Origin: Impatiens glandulifera
Lineage: Eukaryota; Streptophyta; Magnoliopsida; Ericales; Balsaminaceae
Direction of reading: 5' to 3'
DNA length: 64,000 nt
Assembly: GCF_907164915.1 (NCBI RefSeq)
Contig: NC_061867.1
Location: forward strand, 54,582,271-54,646,270
A program made the translations under genes and the position numbers. Below the pieces are notes generated by a model. It searched no databases, was not told where the DNA came from, and saw only the letters and a program-made list of their open reading frames with translations. Of this stretch, positions 24,001 to 35,570 are shown one piece after another; position 1 is the stretch's first letter, and every line of letters begins with the position of its first letter.

Positions 24001-27000
24001 GCCTTCATCAGAATCCCTAATCTTAAAGTTATTACAATAGATGATGATGCATTTATTTTTTTGGAAAAAGTGAGATGATGATGCATTTATGTTTATGCAT
24101 GAAGAAGAAATTCATAAACAAAAGAATCGATTATTCATAGGTGCATTCTCACCTCTTCATAACCATGTATTGGGCAAACCAAGGATAATATTGATCTTTC
24201 AAAAATTCAGTAAACTCCTTCGCTTTTGATTCAAAATTTGCTACAGACAAATTATTGATAATAAATGAAATTTTATCCTGAACTTCTGATGCTGGAGCCT
24301 GTAGAAAAAAAACTTGAAATTATTAAACCAACAGAAGACAAATACCTAAAGAAGTAAACAAATTTCTCACAACAGAGATGATAATTAACAGAAGATAATG
24401 AGGTAAACATGCTAATATCGTGATAACCTTGCCTTCTAGTTAATTTCCCACATTACTGATAACTGTCAGTTCGTCACGCAGACATGAAAGCAACTTCCCT
24501 AGATTATTGTTAACACCTTTCCATAAACTCTTTTTAAGATTGTAATGATGTACATAGACAGGTCAATGTTCTAGAAGGATAAATCCCTCAGACTGTTTAA
24601 CAGATAGAACAGACAAGTGGATGGACAATACAGCACTTATTTTTGTTAGCTTAATTTGAAGATGAAAACATTATGATAAATGGAAAAAGATGACATAGCT
24701 GACACAATATACTGCACTTGACGATTATAAATCAGTTAATGACATTTGTAGATTTTCTGAAGAAGACAAAAAGATAAATGGATATGTGCATCACGCCCTA
24801 AAACTGAATCAAACCTCTAAAGGAGTTTCCCTTCTCTCTGCTGCAGCAACAAGCGTTTCAATGTTCAAGGCAGATCCAAATCCTGTAGAAACAAATCCCA
24901 AAAAATGTCAGAGAAATAGGACACATGAGACTTCGATTTGAAAAAAAAAAGAGCTGTGAAAGTATCGACACAACAATTTAGAATAAAGAGCCCAATAAAC
25001 GACCCACTTAATTTAAGACTACCATGTGGTGATTTCATACAGAACAAGTTTTAAACCATAATCAAAACATATACCCGTGAAGGAAAAATTAGGGGCTACA
25101 TTTCTCTGGGGCCAATTCAACCGAGAATCTACTTCAAACATTCATCTATGTAAGAACATGAAGATAAATTAAACCATGAGAGAAAATTACTTGCTGAGGC
25201 AATTGCTCGAGAGGGACGTGTAAATCCAACTGATGAAGGCACTATAGTGGCAGCAGTAGTTGTATTCTGTAATTGCAAAGAAAACAACAAGAAAATATAA
25301 ATTAGAAGGTATCATAATTTACATCCAAAAAGTTATGGAATAATTTGAAATAGCATATGTTGGAACAAGCTCATACCTTCTGAGTGGTAGCATCACTGGG
25401 AGGCAAAGGTGAAGGTTGGCCAGGAGGAGGTATGAGAGACTTAAAATTCGAGGAAGCCAGGGAAAGTTTTTGACTCTCTTCGAGAGGGATTATATCTCTT
25501 TGTTGAAGTTGCAGGGCAGAAGAGATTTGCAATGAAGATTGTGTGCTTGCAGATCCAATTAATCGGAAAGACGAACTTGGCATCTGAAAGTGTTAAAAAC
25601 AAAATCAGCCTAAATATCAAAATAACCAAGAAAAGTAAAAATCAGACGGTGATCCCAAAACATTCACAAATCTAGAGAGATTAATGCTATAGCTACTACA
25701 GTTTAGAGAGGGAAATATTGACGCTCCATATTGCAAGTGCAAGGATAAGTATGTGAAAGCTGTAGAAGTAATTTTGTAAGTAAATGTATTGTGGCAATTA
25801 GTCCTCTAACCTGGTACAAAGACCATATGATTTTAGGACTAAACTTGAAAGTACACATGAGTTATATCAAAAGGCCATATGATTCTAAGACTAAACTTGT
25901 AAGTACGCATTAGTTATATCAAAAGATCAATTATACCGACTTTAAAGTACGTGATTTTACACTTTCTTACATAAAATGTGATACAAATAAAATGCTCTGA
26001 CCAACTCTGCAAATGGCCACTATTCTAAGTTATTGCGAGTTCATGAAAACTGTGGAAATTACCTAGCCATGATAAGCAACACCTGCCAATATCTAGCCAC
26101 CATAAAGAATGAAGAAGTTTTATGGGTGGCCTAGATCTAAGAAGAAATTTGTTGGAATTGCTATAATGAAGACTGAAGAGGATTTTCAAAAAAAAAATAC
26201 AGGGAAAGGCGCAACCGTCTTAAAAAAACTGTCATAGTAAGACTACTACAAACCCAAAATGTGACCACTAGAAATTCATTATTCTAGTCACTTATTATAA
26301 AATAGACTCAATGAGCAACACATCCTCGACAAAGTTTGAACCTTCAATCCCTAAAATAGAAGCACATAAACAGTGCAGCTAATCCAATAAAACTTAAAAA
26401 TGTAAGAAATAACCTTAGATATACAAATCTACTCAAATATCACATGAGCTATTTTTTTCAGGAAGATGGTAGGCACAGAACTGTCTGAACTATTTGGAAT
26501 CAATTGCCAAAAGAGGTTTTCCACATCCTTAACTAATTATCCATAGTCAAAATTCTTTCCTTCCACTGATAATACATACTAAAAATTATTAATCCCTGGA
26601 TGACAACAGGGTACTCATAAACCCATAAACAAATATTCACCTCTGCAGTGGCGGCAGTTGAATGAAAAGAACCATGTTGATCAGATGCATTCACTCCTCC
26701 AGAGTCTGCATTGCCAGAAGAAATCCTAGCAAGTGCTCTTTCAATAAATGCAACAAGCTCAGAATGACTAGCACGCAGATGAGAAATTTGTAAAATATGA
26801 TTGCAATACTGAGGCCACTCAATTAAACGATCTACAAACTGTTCCAAAGCTTTGGTTCCAAAAATACACATCTGCAAGGAAAGAAGAACAGACCGTAATG
26901 ACATGTTTTACTTGAGGAACAAATCATTTACTACATCACAATATACTAACTTTTGATTCACCAGGTTTACGCAATGCATCCAAAACAGCACGGAGCGCTA

Positions 27001-30000
27001 TGCCAAGTGTGAGATGAGATACAAGCTGATGTTTGATGAGAGAACCTGGAAAATAAAGCAGAACCAGACATAGACTTTTCAGAAAACATAATAACAGAAG
27101 ACTTCAGTTTCTCAAAATGTATTCTCAAGTAAGCATTGAAGAGAAGAAAAAATAGTAAATCCAGATAAAATTAACAATTAGCAAATAATATCAAGGTTGA
27201 TGTGTGCTAGACTGAATATCCACTAACAGCTACACCAGTAGGAATAAGGAGGAACGTAATAATCAACTGGATATCAATGCAAAAATAATACTATCACAAA
27301 ACATTCAGCCAAAAATTATGCAAATATAATATGTTACAATACGGTTAGTTTGAGCTCTAAAGTTGCCTTGGATTTTCTGTGACATAAAGCAAGGTATATA
27401 AAAATTAAGTTACCACAAAAAACAAACACTACAAGTGCTCCTGTTGACTTATAAGCACATTCATACAATAAACCTTCGAACTGGCAGCTCAAAATAAACA
27501 ATAGAGGTATTCAGATAATCCACAAATAAAAAAAAAGGGTCAAAACTGACAATGAAATAAAGACAGTTGGCATATAAGAGTGTAAGACAATTTAAGTGTG
27601 CATCCAAGCAAACCTGGATGAAAGAACCACCACTATTCTATATACTATAAATTATAAATTTTAATACCCAAACTTCAATTCTACAACGAGGGGGCAGTCA
27701 TGCAGATATTTTGACAGGACACAATTAGAACTAGTTTCTTTTTTAAATAGTCCGTGGTAAAGACTCAAACCCACAATTAGAAATAGTTGAAAGTATCACA
27801 AGTACAATCCACGTCAAAGCTATGGTTAGAAGTAAATATGTAATCTAAGAAATTAGATTAGGTTTACCAAAGAGGACTGCAGCAATTTTGAGTTGTCTAT
27901 CAGGGTACTTTGGAAAAAATTTGTATTCTTCAAATAGATTGCCAATCATGCAATCAAAAATTGATTGCTCCCTGTCAAACATTAATATGCCATATCAGTA
28001 GTTGTAGTAGGTCAACAGTTCAAAGCAAAACACTAGTCATAAGACTCTAACAGCAGAAAGAACAACTTCAAAGGAAAGCTTTCAACCTTAAAGATCAAAT
28101 TTGTAAAGTGTTGTCTACATAAACCCTTGTAAGATGGAACAACAACAACAGAGAAGAAAAAACTCTTTCAGAAGAAAATGAATCCTGAAAATGTTTTTTA
28201 ATAAGATAATGCAATGCCCAAAAAGGCAGTAATTTGGATAGCTTGTTAAGAGCAAGACAATACCATGAGAAGGTTTGGCATAAGAATAGCCAAAGAACTT
28301 TCATATTACTAAAACTTGATGGATAGGAAACAAGAGATAAATTATTTTAAAAAATCCACTCACAATAGACAAGGCAAAAATATGTAAGCAAAAGTAACGA
28401 AAGTTTTACTACGATGAGAATCTAAATTTTAGAAATCATGATAAGGTAGCCAAAATATATGCCTTGTATTTAATTGGATATAAGAACCAAACTGGTAGAA
28501 TATAAAAGAAAATAACATGTGGTGAGAATCCAGCTTACTATAACATGTCAAATAAAGGAGATCTAAAAGAAACAAACAATTCTATACACGAAATGAGACA
28601 ATAATAATCATAACAAATTTTTCCCAAAAAAAATAATCATAACAATAATTTTCTTTTAATGTTGGAAGCTAGGACCCCCCAGCCATGACCAAGAATCATA
28701 ACAATAATGTTTCAGGAAAAATGATCACCTTTTCTCAGAAGACTCTTTGAATCGTGCCAGCATCTGGATCATTGCTTCAATGGTCAATTGACCAGAAAAC
28801 ATTTGATGGAAATAAGAGTTAGCCTCTATCTCAATGTCGTCTGCAAATCCATCCGCAGTTGAAAAATCTGAGGGTGCAGAGTTCTTCAAGCGTGAGCTAG
28901 AATGTGTAGAAGATGTAAGCCACATTTCAATTTCCTCGGTTAGCAGGTCCGTGCCATTCAACGGTACTTGATCTTGAAGGACCTGCAAAACATTCAATCA
29001 GGAGACCGTGGTGAAAATGAGACTTCTTTGCAGTCCATAAATATGAGTTCATCTTTGTAATAAATAGGCAGATCAAATTTTACAAGTGATACCTTGAAAA
29101 TGGTAGAAGCTGCCTCGGAGTAAAGGTTACTAAGAGAAACAGACTGATGAGGGTTTCCAGCAGATACATCCTGATATGAGCTGAACTGCTCCTTTATGAA
29201 TCTTATGCATTCCTGGAAGCAATAATATATTTGTTATTCTGAGGACTGACAAGGGAGAAGGAGATAAACAGTAACCCTCACCTCAAATAAAGGGTCTGTA
29301 TATGTGGTTACATTAGATTTGATCCATTTCTCCATATCAAGAAGATCTTTACGAGAAGCAAGAGCAGCCAATCGGATACCAAAAGAGAATGGAACCATAT
29401 CTAGCACAAGTGATATTATCTGTGATTGAACAAAGAAATGTACTTGCAAATATTAGTATGCATTAATCTCAGAGAAGATCAGCCCAACATGCAAATTCTG
29501 CAGGAAGAACTAGTTTGGACAACTCAACAACAATTATATGTTTCATGATAGTATTCACAAATGATTCAACATTACACCTAATCTCCCAGAAGTTTTTTAA
29601 AAGCCGACTCAATAGTAACACCTTAAAGCACATAGCTCATATGAGGTTGCAGAATACACAGTAAAACATCATACACTGGGTCTCTTTGTTACGGGAATGT
29701 AAGGCAGCTATAAAACATTGATTATAAGGTACCAGCTTCCACAAGAGACATATCATATGACACCAAGAGATCGTTCGAAATCCGGTTATTTGAATAATCA
29801 ATGAATAATTCAAAAATAACCTTGTTCCCTTTTCGTTATAAAAAAAGTGGGTTATTTGGTAAAAAATACTTGAAGGGTATAAATATATAGTGAAAAATAT
29901 ATATTTTGGTTAATAATTTGAATGATGTGATTGTTGAGCGGATGGATGACAAGATTGTGGGTTATTTGAGAATATATTTTGATAACCCAATACGAGTGAG

Positions 30001-32942
30001 GCCCAAGACAGTTACAAGAAGGAGCACGTGCAACATTTTATCAAACAACAATTAGTAATCAATAGCAGTCAATCTAAGCAAGGTAGATCATCACCCTCAA
30101 TGTTAAATAAGAAGAGCCCATAATTAGCTATAGACCAAATGTAGTGAACAACACATCTTGAACATCACTGCTCAGACGCAAACCCTTATGGACGCATATC
30201 AGTTCTTCATCGAATATCAAACCCAAGATATATCAAGAAATGTAATTATAGAGGAATGAAATAATAGGGGAAGGGCATGAAACACACTAATTCCTACCTT
30301 TAGCTCCTGGCATATATCAAAAATTCTACTCATGTTGTCTGGATTAATGCTGTAAACATCTACAAATCCACGCAACAAAGTGGAAGGATTGACATGCCAC
30401 AGATGGAAAACCATGCCAACCCCTGCACTATGATTAAGTATCACTGGTAACACTGCAGAAGACACCTCATGCTGAATAAGATTGTATGTGGTCTGCGTAT
30501 GGAAAGCAATATAAGTTAAAAGAACACAAAAATAGGAAATAGAAAATATATCAATAATGAAAAGGGATACATTTATGTGTGCCATGCCAAGAAGTAAAAC
30601 TTCAGGGCATTGTTCAAGAGGGAACTTCAGAATTGACCGAACAGCATTAGCATGTCCCACTTCAGCTAGTTGGCATAAAGTTTGCAACAGATCAAGACAT
30701 ATCCAAGCATGATTTGTAGGTCCTAGAGGAAGTTTGTGCCCCTGGAAAGCATCTGCATATGCCTAAGATAACAGAGGGAAATCTGATTAAATATGATGCA
30801 AATGATCAAAGAATGCGATTTGTGTAAAGGATGGATCATTTACCAATTGTCTCCCACTATGTGCAAAGGTAAATAATTCATGTGGAGAAACCACAGCATA
30901 CTTAAGGAAAGATAGTTGTCCCTCTGTATTCCTCCAAAGTGATCCACAAATGGCATGGAGTGGGAATGGGTCCTGCAAAATTGATATCAAGTCTAGGATA
31001 AATTTTGAAATAGATTTTAGCTGTACAAATACAATTTACAAAAGAAAAAGGCCAACCTGACATGCACGCCTATAAATTGACATGAAGAAGGAAAATGCTG
31101 TCTCGTTAGGAATGCAAAATCCTTCATGATCAAGGTTTTCAATAACTGCGGACCAGCTGATTCTAGGAGCCTGCAGTCAGCATTTTTAATCAATAACAAA
31201 AGGTAACCTAAAACAGGCATAACATACAAGATAAACATTGAACCTACAAGTTGCTGGATTGAATCAATCAAAACATCAATATTCCACGAGTTCAACACTG
31301 TCTGATCAGATGATGTTGTACTGCCAAGTGCTGAACAAAATGTAGGAAATGTATTTTGATGGTCATCAAGTCCAGTATTTGTGCAGATGATTGTGCCAAG
31401 TATTCTGGAGACAGTAACTTCGGTCAAAGGTAGGAACAAAGACAGCATCTCCTTGCACTGTGACACACTAACGGTGCACCCATAGCCCAATTCCTTCATG
31501 ATATCAGACATGCTCATCTCCTTCTCCATTTCAGCTAAAAGAGTGTCAAAATCATTTTCATGATCTTCATCAAACAAATCCAAATTCCTGAAGGCAGCCA
31601 GGAAGATCAACTAAGAATCTTAACCAATTTATATAAATCAACATACAAAGATCCAAAAGACGCAAATAGATACCTTGAGAACTTTCCCTTTGGCAATTCA
31701 CGTGGCATTAAAGGAGTCAAAATAAATTGGTCATCTTCCTTGAACTGCATCAGAGACAGCAACTGCATAAAAGAGTCTAAATGCTTGGAAAGGCCCTCAG
31801 ATCGTTGAAGGAACATAAAGATGCTCTGGATCTGCTCAGCTGAACCAAGAGACATATTCTCTGCACATAACTCTCCAATCTGTGCAATGCATAAGTTATT
31901 TCCTGCACAGTGGAAAATCAACTCTAACAGTCAATAATCCCTCAAAATAAAGAAAAATACAGCAACAGTGACATTATAAATATCCAACATGTGTTATCAT
32001 CAACCTGAGATTTTTATACACTTACCACTTAGTCGATGATCTAGATTTCCTGAATCAGACAAAGCAAGACCAACTCCAATTTTCTCTGATGTTGACAACC
32101 CTATTGCCTTGGTTAAATTCTCAAGAAAATCTTCATTAATCACTTCACCTCTTAGTGAAGTACACAATATTGTACTGAAATTTGGCTTATCTAAGATATG
32201 CTTAAAAATTGAACAGAACACTGGATCCAATGGTTCTTTTTTCAACACTTTTTCATAAATATTTAGATACTGCAGGAACGACATAAGGACCAGTACACCT
32301 CCCTCCGTTCCATACTCAACATACTGCAAAATACAGAACAAATCAGTAAAATGAGACAAAAAAAAACAACAGCATAACCGAATCACATCATAGCAGTAGA
32401 TAAAAGAACTGTTTAAGCTATCAAATCTTCATAATCCACTTAGAAGTTATATCCACAAGCAAGCTTTCAGACATAAGCCTACAAGATGCAAGCCTTATTT
32501 GCAAAAGCTTGTGAAATATATCGATCAAGTACATGGGAAATGTTTCTAGTACAACAAAAACCCTTCATTTCCGTAAAACACGTGCATCAAAGTGAAGCCT
32601 ATAATCATGATCCTAAACCAAATAAACCAAAAGTATAGTATAAACTGATCATGTTCGTTCACTTGTCCACATTAGTCCTGAAACTAGCAAAATCAGAGTC
32701 GAAAACACTAAATGATAACAATTTAGGGTTGCATAGTCTATCATGTAACGAAGTTAATCAGTTCAGCTCGTTTATCAATAATAAGACCTAATTAAAGATA
32801 ATCATATCCTGTATAAAGTAATATGAAGTTTTAACAGTGTGACCTGAAGGAGATCTTGAAAGACGGCGTCGGAGTTCGATCCATTCAAACTCAGCAGCAG
32901 ATATCGAATCTGACCAGCTAAGGCCGGTGGTAATCCCGGCAT
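12070..32942 (-). CDS. NOT1: CCR4-NOT transcription complex subunit 1 (NOT1 scaffold), 51 coding exons
   Basis: NOT1 is the scaffold of the CCR4-NOT deadenylase complex, which shortens mRNA poly(A) tails in the cytoplasm and represses translation. Joining 51 exons by GT-AG sites gives an uninterrupted 7,260-base frame, 2,419 residues plus stop, the normal length for plant NOT1. Order seen: N-terminal HEAT region, TTP-binding type HEAT region (about 620-790), CAF1-binding MIF4G (about 960-1160), DUF3819/CNOT9-binding domain (about 1310-1430), a Ser/Gln-rich linker and the C-terminal NOT1 homology domain (about 1880-2419). The start used, 32942 ([16 protein letters not shown]), aligns with the family's start; an in-frame ATG at 33002 would add 20 residues. 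No stop, frameshift or non-canonical splice site was needed. Exon coordinates are given in the six entries that follow. Confidence 0.97.
12586..12832. repeat. Three tandem copies of about 90 bp in NOT1 intron 49
   Basis: Units begin at about 12586, 12675 and 12766, each reading CATAACCC(C)AACACGA(G)CC then CCGAAGAAGGCCAAAGTT. The first two are nearly identical and the third is truncated by a deletion of about 20 bases. They sit in the intron between exons 49 and 50 (12392-13143). Confidence 0.9.
15600..15800 (-). mobile_element. Possible SINE fragment in NOT1 intron 40
   Basis: On the minus strand GGCTCAGTAGTTAGAGTG (about 15752-15769) matches a tRNA-type A box with its flanks. A downstream B box is not clear (GGTTTACCGAATT is the best candidate). 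The call rests on one motif. Confidence 0.25.
16082..18961 (-). other. NOT1: NOT1 exons 29-39: middle region and linker
   Basis: Exons: 29 18779-18961; 30 18463-18698; 31 18248-18374; 32 18046-18171; 33 17660-17704; 34 17498-17575; 35 17297-17413; 36 16881-17007; 37 16693-16793; 38 16245-16379; 39 16082-16165. Exons 29-32 encode a Ser/Gln/Gly-rich low-complexity linker. Exons 33-39 return to helical sequence with [41 protein letters not shown] and [16 protein letters not shown]. Intron 28 (18962-20287, 1.3 kb) contains nothing recognisable; intron 37 contains a MITE. Confidence 0.92.
16425..16655. mobile_element. MITE in NOT1 intron 37
   Basis: The ends CCGTGTTTGATATAGGGTTAT and, inverted at the right, CCTTGTTTGATGTGGGTTAT form terminal inverted repeats of about 20 bases around a 231-bp AT-rich unit without coding capacity. 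The interior (GGGTATAAATAT, ATTTTGGTTTATAATTTGAATGACGTGATTG) is shared with a second copy in intron 8. The target duplication is unclear. Confidence 0.65.
20288..21260 (-). other. NOT1: NOT1 exons 24-28: DUF3819 (CNOT9-binding) domain
   Basis: Exons: 24 21126-21260; 25 20963-21048; 26 20777-20882; 27 20554-20649; 28 20288-20440. The strongly conserved stretch [57 protein letters not shown] and [13 protein letters not shown] is the DUF3819 core, which in other species binds CNOT9/CAF40. Exon 26 begins with a split Ser codon (AG from exon 25, T from exon 26). Confidence 0.93.
21339..25583 (-). other. NOT1: NOT1 exons 15-23: linker and CAF1-binding MIF4G domain
   Basis: Exons: 15 25377-25583; 16 25191-25266; 17 24815-24882; 18 24153-24298; 19 22256-22364; 20 22030-22176; 21 21876-21923; 22 21675-21803; 23 21339-21578. 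Exons 15-16 are a Ser/Pro/Gln-rich linker. [69 protein letters not shown] and [16 protein letters not shown] mark the MIF4G domain that docks the CAF1 deadenylase. Intron 18 (22365-24152), at 1.8 kb the longest, holds a tandem duplication. Confidence 0.93.
22785..23215. repeat. Tandem duplication of about 215 bp in NOT1 intron 18
   Basis: Two copies, about 22795-22998 and 23010-23215, share TATAAATA(C/T)TTTCACTTCAATG, CAATGTTCACAAAATCTCCAT, TTTGCACTTCTATTCTACA and CAATGGAAACAGTG, with perhaps 80 percent identity by eye. No coding potential. Confidence 0.8.
26641..29212 (-). other. NOT1: NOT1 exons 10-14: TTP-binding type HEAT domain
   Basis: Exons: 10 29093-29212; 11 28729-28982; 12 27868-27971; 13 26951-27045; 14 26641-26871. 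They cover about residues 579-846. The conserved block runs from the [16 protein letters not shown] motif through [19 protein letters not shown] and [20 protein letters not shown] to [11 protein letters not shown]. In animal CNOT1 the matching MIF4G-like fold binds tristetraprolin, an RNA-binding adaptor; the plant partner is not shown by sequence. Confidence 0.92.
29282..32942 (-). other. NOT1: NOT1 exons 1-9: N-terminal HEAT region
   Basis: Exons: 1 32844-32942; 2 32026-32323; 3 31674-31902; 4 31248-31587; 5 31057-31170; 6 30844-30972; 7 30571-30762; 8 30298-30492; 9 29282-29419. They encode residues 1-578. Landmarks are [68 protein letters not shown] and [16 protein letters not shown]. In other eukaryotes the NOT1 N-terminus binds NOT10/NOT11 or is a free HEAT arm. 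The exon 4 donor uses GTAGG directly after CTT, the only choice that keeps the frame into exon 5 ([13 protein letters not shown]). Confidence 0.93.
29775..29997. mobile_element. MITE in NOT1 intron 8, same family as the intron 37 copy
   Basis: Inverted ends (CGAAATCCGGTTATTTGAA against CTCGTATTGGGTTATCAAA) flank about 220 bp. The interior holds GGGTATAAATAT and TTTGGTTAATAATTTGAATGATGTGATTGTTGAG, closely matching the intron 37 element. A more diverged relative may lie at 33969-34187. Confidence 0.6.
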
Positions 32943-33240
32943 GATTGACGAAATAAGCGAGTTTCTAGGGTTAAGGTCGGAAGAAGAACACACAGACGAC
33001 AAAGAGAGAGAGAAATCAAATTAGCAAAGATGAAGCGAGCGATTGGAAGAACTCAGACAACCCTCACTTATACTAAATTCTTTTTCTTTTCTTTTTTATA
33101 AAGTTTTTATTTATATTTAACTCTTTTTTATTTATTTTGTAATAAAAAAAAAATGTATTTTCATTAAACATATAAATAAACTTGTATGATTATAATATCA
33201 TATAATAAACAAGAATATGATAAAAGAGAAAATGACGCGA
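32943..33240 (-). promoter_or_regulatory. 5' leader and promoter region of NOT1
   Basis: The leader upstream of the start codon is pyrimidine-rich on the minus strand (CTCTCTCTCTTTG near 33000-33014), a common feature of plant leaders. Sequence above 33060 turns strongly AT-rich. No TATA box can be singled out, and the transcription start is not visible. Confidence 0.4.
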
Positions 33241-33265
33241 CATTACAGGAAAAAAGAAAAGTGGG

Positions 33266-33452
33266 GGAGAGAAGAGATAAATTATTTTATTTTTTTACCG
33301 ATTAAATTGGGTTACCACATCATCTGACTTTTAATAACTCATCTTGAATAAAAAAAATAGGAGAGAAAAGAGATAAATTATTTTATTTTTTTACCGATTA
33401 AATTGGGTTACCACATCACCTGGTTTTTAATAACTGATCTCAAATAAAATTA
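33266..33452. repeat. Tandem duplication, period about 96 bp
   Basis: Two copies beginning GAGAGAA(A)AGAGATAAATT, each containing TTTTTACCGATTAAATTGGG and TTACCACATCA, with agataa words at 33275 and 33371. It lies just upstream of the NOT1 promoter. Confidence 0.85.
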
Positions 33453-35060
33453 TATTTACTGAAACATTGTTTTAACCAATTTTTTGATTTATAAATATTT
33501 ATAGTCTCAAATCAACTTGTGTCAATTAAATTTATGACTTTTTACAAGAATAATGGAACATAAAAAAAATTTAAAAAAATAGTTCAATGGGTTAATAAAA
33601 TAAAATATTATATTTTAAAATTTTAAAATTTTAAATTATTAAAATTAATATTTTGTCACAATTATTATCACAATCACAATATTTTTTTTAATTGAAAAAA
33701 TATAAGTGAAGTGATATTATTTTTCATTTTATATGAAATATGTTATTGAATTAGATAAATATTTTTGATTGACAAATGAGTAAAAAAATTGATTACATTA
33801 ATTATTTTTACCTATTTTGTTATAATTTTTTTTTTGTAAAATGAAAAAGTTTACACACATAGTTCCTATAAATTAGTCGGATAAATAATTATTTGATTTA
33901 TAAACAATATCTTACACAATACTTACAATTTAGTTAGTACAATGTACAAAATTTAAGGTCAGTTGTTATTCGGTTATTCAAATAACCTGTTATTTAAAAA
34001 ATAATGATTTATAAAAAGAAAAAAATTAAAAATATTTAAAAGTATTGATATATAATAATAAAATAAAAATTTATAACTTAAAATATATAGTAATTTAATA
34101 TTTTGGGTAATATATTGAGTGGTAATAAAAGATAAAATAAATAATAAGATGTTTTTTATTATGGTTATTTAAATAATCAATACCGAAAAAAGACTTAGTT
34201 AATTAATAAGTTAAACACATTGAAATAAAATAATCAAAAAAGAAGCAATATTGTGTTTTATTAAAGATTTCAAAAAAAAAAAAAAAAAAAAAAAAACCTA
34301 ACAACTGAATCATCAAATATCGACTTTCCCGTTCATCGGCCTTTGAAGCCCTAGTATGGCTTGTGATGTTTTGTTATGGTTGTTGTGAGATATTTTCTTT
34401 GTTATGCTCAATACAAATGTTAAATGCATTCAAAATAATAAAAATAATAAAGCAAAAAAAAATGTTCAGATAAATCTTTATCCACTCTCCAAGTTTATCC
34501 CTAATATGTAATGCTTTCATAAATGTGAGTTATCCTTATATATTAACTCTTATATTTTTATTTAGTTAACATATTTTTTTAATTTTTTTAATATTTACTA
34601 GATTTATTATTATTATTATTTTAAATTTTTATTTTTTTATAACTAATATATATATATATATATATATTAACCACCTATCTATTAATTATTTTATAATCTA
34701 TATATTAATAAATAATTATATATATATATAATAATTATATTTATATTAATCATTTTATAATTATATCATTGTATTATATATATATATAACAACATATTTC
34801 AAATAAAAATGGTTAAAAACTTACCATATATAAAGTGAGTATGACAATGGTGGTTGTATATTGATATAAGTGGGTGAGAATTTGATAAATGAATTAGTTA
34901 TATGTATATTTGGGTGCTTGAAAAAAGAATGTATGGTGGTAGGACTAAAAATGATAATAGCGGTGGTATGTGTGAGTTAGAATTTGAGATAATATTTATT
35001 TTGGATTGAATATTTATTATTTAAAGTAATGACAAGTGAGCAAAAGATTTGTCGCGCTAC
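33453..35060. other. AT-rich spacer, no gene seen
   Basis: It contains a possible diverged MITE (33969-34187, inverted TTCGGTTATTCAAATAAC-like ends), a poly(A) run near 34270-34296, TA microsatellites at 34650-34780, and at 34918-34990 a word TATGGTGGTAGGACTAAAA that recurs at 37820 and 40200. No protein-coding signal. Confidence 0.5.
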
Positions 35061-35063
35061 TAA

Positions 35064-35567
35064 GAGCATCCCATCCTTGTACCCATACATAGGTACAAAT
35101 ATGTGCCACATCATCAGCCAAATCACAAATAAATTATACCTCTCAATTTATACCTCTATTCCCCAACCATCTCAAGTATAATTATAGTCCCACCATCCAC
35201 ATCATCTAATTCATACAATATTTTTTAATTCAATAATTCAAGTAATCTTGTTTTATTTTTAATTATATTAATTTGTTTAAATTAAAAAAAACACATGTTA
35301 ACTTTTTAGAAAAAAAAGTCATATTTATTTTTAAATGTTTATTTTTTAAAATGTTTAAATGTTTATTTTTTAAAATTTTTAAATGTTTATTTTTTTTTTG
35401 CATAAAAAGTGGGGTGGGACCATTTTTTTTTGGCATTTTCTCATTTGTACCCGGTAGCAAATCTTTGCTACTCATCTTTCTCTCTCCATTTGTACCCATC
35501 TCCCCATTAGTGTATCCAGGTACAAATTCTATCCACATCAGATTTGTACCTACCAATGGGGATGCTC
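35064..35567. mobile_element. Tourist-like (PIF/Harbinger) MITE, 504 bp, TAA target duplication
   Basis: The unit begins GAGCATCCC and ends GGGGATGCTC, with longer imperfect inverted ends (...TTGGTAGGTACAAAT-like). TAA flanks it on both sides (35061-35063 and 35568-35570), the 3-bp duplication of PIF/Harbinger elements. The interior has three A/T-rich copies of AAATGTTTATTTTTTAAAA and no transposase; open frames on both strands here are Phe/Lys-rich by composition only. Confidence 0.85.
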
Positions 35568-35570
35568 TAA

